Assembly: GCA_949317995.1 (NCBI GenBank)
Contig: OX439038.1
Coordinates: forward strand, 4,420,001 to 4,484,000
DNA length: 64,000 bases
Direction: 5' to 3'
From: Acholoe squamosa
Lineage: Eukaryota; Annelida; Polychaeta; Phyllodocida; Polynoidae
Shown: positions 60,655 through 64,000 of the stretch, piece after piece
Layout: each line of letters begins with the position of its first letter
How positions within the stretch are numbered: position 1 is the stretch's first letter
Translations under genes and position numbers: made by a program
Notes under the pieces: model-generated
What the model saw: the letters and a program-made list of their open reading frames with translations, nothing else
What the model was told of the DNA's origin: nothing
Databases searched by the model: none

Positions 60655-61259
60655 GAGACCTGTTTCATAAGTATTCTTTATTTAAGATCGATCTTTCCAC
60701 TCTATGAGTGACCACTTAAGATCAGTCATTTGGGAATGACTATTAGTGTTTCAGAACAAGCTGTCACTCATATTGGAACTTAAGACTGGTCCTTTAGAAA
60801 CAGCTGTCAATTGGACATAGGGGCAGTAATCAAGATCAGTCCTTAGGTCACTCGTAGACTCATTCAGCTAGTAAGATCAATCACCCAGGTGCAGAACATG
60901 CCTCTAATTTGTTATTTCACAATAGAAAAAGGTAGTATAAAAGGGTATTTTATTTTGACATATCCCTGACATCATGGATTAAAAAGATAAGTGGAATCCC
61001 ACTAATGGATATGATTTTTCTCATTTATGTGTACCCTCAACCTTCCGTATAAATCAGCTACTTTATGTTGGTCATATACCACTCTTACATGGACTCTTTA
61101 CTCATAAGCTTCACTCCATTTCCTTTTAAAACACCTCCTACTAATAGTGAGCTATGGAGATATGACCAATGAACCCAATGATTGACCTTAACACCACCTT
61201 ACTAGCATCTTGCTCGTAAGTCTATGTCACTCATATATGGCCCTTGTGAAACAGGTCTC
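60655..61259. mobile_element. Inverted-repeat element, GAGACCTGTTTCA ends
   Basis: Left end GAGACCTGTTTCATAAG and right end CTTGTGAAACAGGTCTC. About 605 bp with no coding capacity, in the first visible cyclase intron. Confidence 0.65.
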
Positions 61260-62454
61260 TGGTGGGTCAGTATTATGCTTCAATGAAGTGTCGGCGAGCA
61301 GACTCGCCTGCACTTCATTGCTGCATCATGCCGACCAATAGGCACGATGCATAAGCGGCCCTTTATGGCGTAAGCGCACCTGCGCTCATAAATTTCAAGC
61401 AGTTGTTATCCCCTGCGCGTATACAGGACTTGCGCTCATTTGGGACCATTCAAAGAGAGATTTTAAGTTTCAAGGGATACTAACGCTGCACTCAAATGAG
61501 ACCTGCACTCATTTAAGATTGAGTCTGCTCACACAAGCTAGATTCATGCAGCATGTGTACCGATGGGTATCAATGAAATGCTAGCATGCAGAATGACCAG
61601 TACGTCATCAGTGCATCAGGTTAACCATGATGCACTTTTGCATTAGTGTACAATGTGGCATAGTCCAACAACTCTTGAAATCAGTAAAAACAATGTCACG
61701 ATTTAAAAATCGTGGAAGATTAGTATGCACGACTTTAGAAATCTTGGTAAAATCGGGTCGTAGTCATAGCTTTTCCATAATAGTAATGGATTTCCTATGG
61801 CCAGTCTGACCTTAAGAAGCTATGTATCAAAATTAATATGTATTACAAAAGTTCTATCAAGGATATACAGCAGATGGCGTTAGTGTCGACCAAGCCAAAT
61901 TGCTCCTGCTACAGGGGCATGGTGAGTTCTCTCTTACTCACTGCAGAGTGTGCCTCAAGATTTGAAATGTTACAGAAGGTGTTTGGTTCAATTTTTTTAA
62001 TCTAATATTGATGGGATACTTAGATACACTATTTCTCTCTGGATATCTCTGATTTCTAAGCTCTTGGAGCCGTTTTTCAATTTCAAAATAGTATAATTGT
62101 GAGAGGTGTTTCTGCCCCTTCAATAGGCCTATGGGGCTGCAGGGGCTGGGTGGGTGAGTAGCCCCTGTAGCCTAGGGGTCAACTAGGACGCCGTCTAGTG
62201 TATCAAACTGATAAAACTTTTGTATAGGAGTGGGTCTTATATACAGACCTAGGATTTAAACGTATCAAAGTCTATTATGGTTAGCACTGTACCACTCAGA
62301 ACAATTGACGTACTCAGGGACTATATTTTCTATGGAATTAAGATTGTAATTATACCCAATGGTATAATTACTACACCATTAGTTACTTAAACTCATTACA
62401 TTCATTAAATCATTTTCACTTAACTTTGAACCCATTCAGGTTTGCTGATACAGG

Positions 62455-63420
62455 AGTGCATCATGCCCATTGGCCGTCAGGAGGCATTAATAAAGTGCTG
62501 GTCAGTCTACTTGCCAGCACTTCATTGGTGCATCATGCCAATTTGTGTTCATGATGCACCAATGAAGTGCTGGTCAGTCTGCTTGCCAGCACTTCATTGG
62601 TGCATCATGCCCATTGGCCGTCAGGAGGCATTAATAAAGTGCTGGTCAGTCTGCTTGCCAGCACTTCATTGGTGCATCATGCCAATTGGTGTTCATGATG
62701 CACAAATGAAGTGCTGGTCAGTCTGCTTGCCAGCACTTCATTGGTGCATCATGCCAATTGGTGTTCATGATGCACCAATGAAGTGCTGGTCAGTCTGCTT
62801 GCCAGCACTCAATTGGTGCATCATGCCAATTGGTGTTCATGATGCACCAATGAAGTGCTGGTCAGTCTGCTTGCCAGCACTCCATTGGTGCATCATGCCA
62901 ATCGGTGTTCATGATGCACCAATAAAGGGCTGGTCAGTCTGCTTGCCAGCACTTCATTGGTGCATCATGCCAATTGGTGTTCATGATGCACCAATGAAGT
63001 GCTGGTCAGTCTGCTTGCCAGCACTCAATTGGTGCATCATGCCCATTGGCCGTCAGGAGGCATTAATAAAGTGCTGGTCAGTCTGCTTGCCAGCACTTCA
63101 TTGGTGCATCATGCCAATTGGTGTTCATGATGCACAAATGAAGTGCTGGTCAGTCTGCTTGCCAGCACTTCATTGGTGCATCATGCCAATTGGTGTTCAT
63201 GATGCACCAATGAAGTGCTGGTCAGTCTGCTTGCCAGCACTCAATTGGTGCATCATGCCAATTGGTGTTCATGATGCACCAATGAAGTGCTGGTCAGTCT
63301 GCTTGCCAGCACTCCATTGGTGCATCATGCCAATTGGTGTTCATGATGCACCAATGAAGTGCTGGTCAGTCTGCTTGCCAGCACTCAATTGGTGCATCAT
63401 GCCGACCGTTTGGCACACTA
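62455..63420. repeat. 72-bp minisatellite made of alternating hairpins, ~13 units
   Basis: Exact 72-bp spacing (GGTGTTCATGATG at 62688, 62760, 62832). Each unit pairs CATGATGCACCAATGAAGTG plus CTGG with CCAG plus CACTTCATTGGTGCATCATG around a 12-base loop TCAGTCTGCTTG, and adjacent units pair GCATCATG with CATGATGC around CCAATTGGTGTT. Some units carry GGCCGTCAGGAGGC in place of the second hairpin. A spurious 355-codon frame crosses it. Confidence 0.95.
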
Positions 63421-64000
63421 TTGAACCCTATAGGGTCATCATGATGCATAAATGCAGCCATGGCGAGTTACTCACCAGGGCTGCATTTATGCATCATGAC
63501 GACCAATGAGCCTGATACAGTCATGTATTGATACAAGGTGTGACTTATAACCACTGTTTTACAGTACAAGTATCATTTTCTTGGATGGCGCATTCAAAGA
63601 CCAGTTTAAGTACCTCAACCAGCATGTTAGAACTTAGCTTCTCTCTCTGTCAGTATCATTTTTTTAATTAAAGGGGGAGGGCTGGTAGGTTTGCGTGCAG
63701 ACACATGAAAAAAATCTGCCCCCCCCCTTCAGGGTCAAAAATATTTGTGACTCCCCCCTGAAGGGCCAAAAAAAAAACGCGTACCAACGCAACCCATTTA
63801 CCTATAATGCACTGGCTTTTTGCACTGAGAACAGGTGAAATTCCGAACCCCTGGTCAAGGGATTGAAAAGATGTAACCCCCTCCCCTCAAACCCATCAGC
63901 CCCCCCCCCACCCTTGTTAAAAACTGATCACTCCCTTAGATATCCAAGATGTGATCCCTGGCAGCACCTTACAGAATGTCACAGCCTCCAGGCACATCTT
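63421..64000. other. Cyclase intron tail: one more hairpin, then C-rich low complexity
   Basis: A hairpin at about 63431-63501 pairs CATGATGCATAAATGCAGCC with GGCTGCATTTATGCATCATG. Then several C-runs. No exon is supported: a minus-strand GTAAGG donor-like site near 63970 borders an open stretch, but its phase does not fit the known next exon. Confidence 0.5.

Noticed and set aside
62442..63509. 355-codon frame of repeated CWSVCLPALHWCIMPIG
   Set aside because: By-product of the 72-bp hairpin minisatellite.
63970..64000. Possible further upstream adenylate cyclase exon at the window edge
   Set aside because: A donor-like GTAAGG is present, but the open frame ends in the wrong phase for the next exon and shows no cyclase motif.

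Overview
This is eukaryotic (metazoan) DNA. The right-hand half holds a 17-exon stretch of a host transmembrane adenylate cyclase gene with phase-consistent introns, among minisatellites, MITEs and tRNA-like repeats. The left-hand half is an old integrated virus-like element of the Polinton/Maverick (adintovirus-like) kind, itself hit by later transposons. The host looks like a marine invertebrate. An intronic minisatellite that copies the exon's own 5' splice site resembles the 'mirage' minisatellites reported from amphioxus, so a lancelet is my best guess, but that is inference only.

Layout. (1) 1-650 and 14046-28109, minus strand: Polinton-like block. From promoter-distal to proximal it holds a packaging ATPase (cut by the window edge), a retroviral-type integrase, a zinc-ribbon protein, a PC4-like protein, a protein-primed family B DNA polymerase with a capsid-like N-terminal extension, two BTB-RING-like proteins, a Ser/Pro-rich C2H2 protein, an OTU-like protein and a TBP-like protein. 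The polymerase carries two one-base shifts at 8-base homopolymers and one in-frame TGA. The integrase has a TGA at a conserved Trp and is split by a retrotransposon. Major capsid and protease genes are not in the window and would be expected left of position 1.

(2) 651-14045: an apparently young, complete 13.4-kb Ty3/Gypsy LTR retrotransposon on the minus strand. It has two LTRs that look identical by eye and a 4-bp target duplication. It carries gag, pol, and two further long ORFs of unknown function that lie in one frame separated by a single TAG.

(3) 28110-38800: accessory or boundary zone. It holds duplicated leader-exon-like segments, tRNA-like sequences, a three-exon plus-strand gene for a type I membrane glycoprotein (LRRNT-like cap, Ser/Thr-rich stalk, TM), pogo-like MITEs, a nested MITE/LINE/MITE, an unknown 244-aa plus-strand ORF, a 0.4-kb tandem duplication and a perfect 42-bp palindrome. 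Whether these genes belong to the virus or the host is unresolved.

(4) 38800-47250: host intergenic DNA with minisatellites, a duplicated 0.27-kb segment, a tRNA-like sequence and a MITE. (5) 47252-59774, minus strand: adenylate cyclase from the end of catalytic domain C1 through C2 to the stop codon; the upstream exons lie beyond 64000. (6) 60600-64000: MITE and a 72-bp hairpin minisatellite. A hairpin motif built around TGCATCATG recurs in several unrelated arrays across 38-64 kb.
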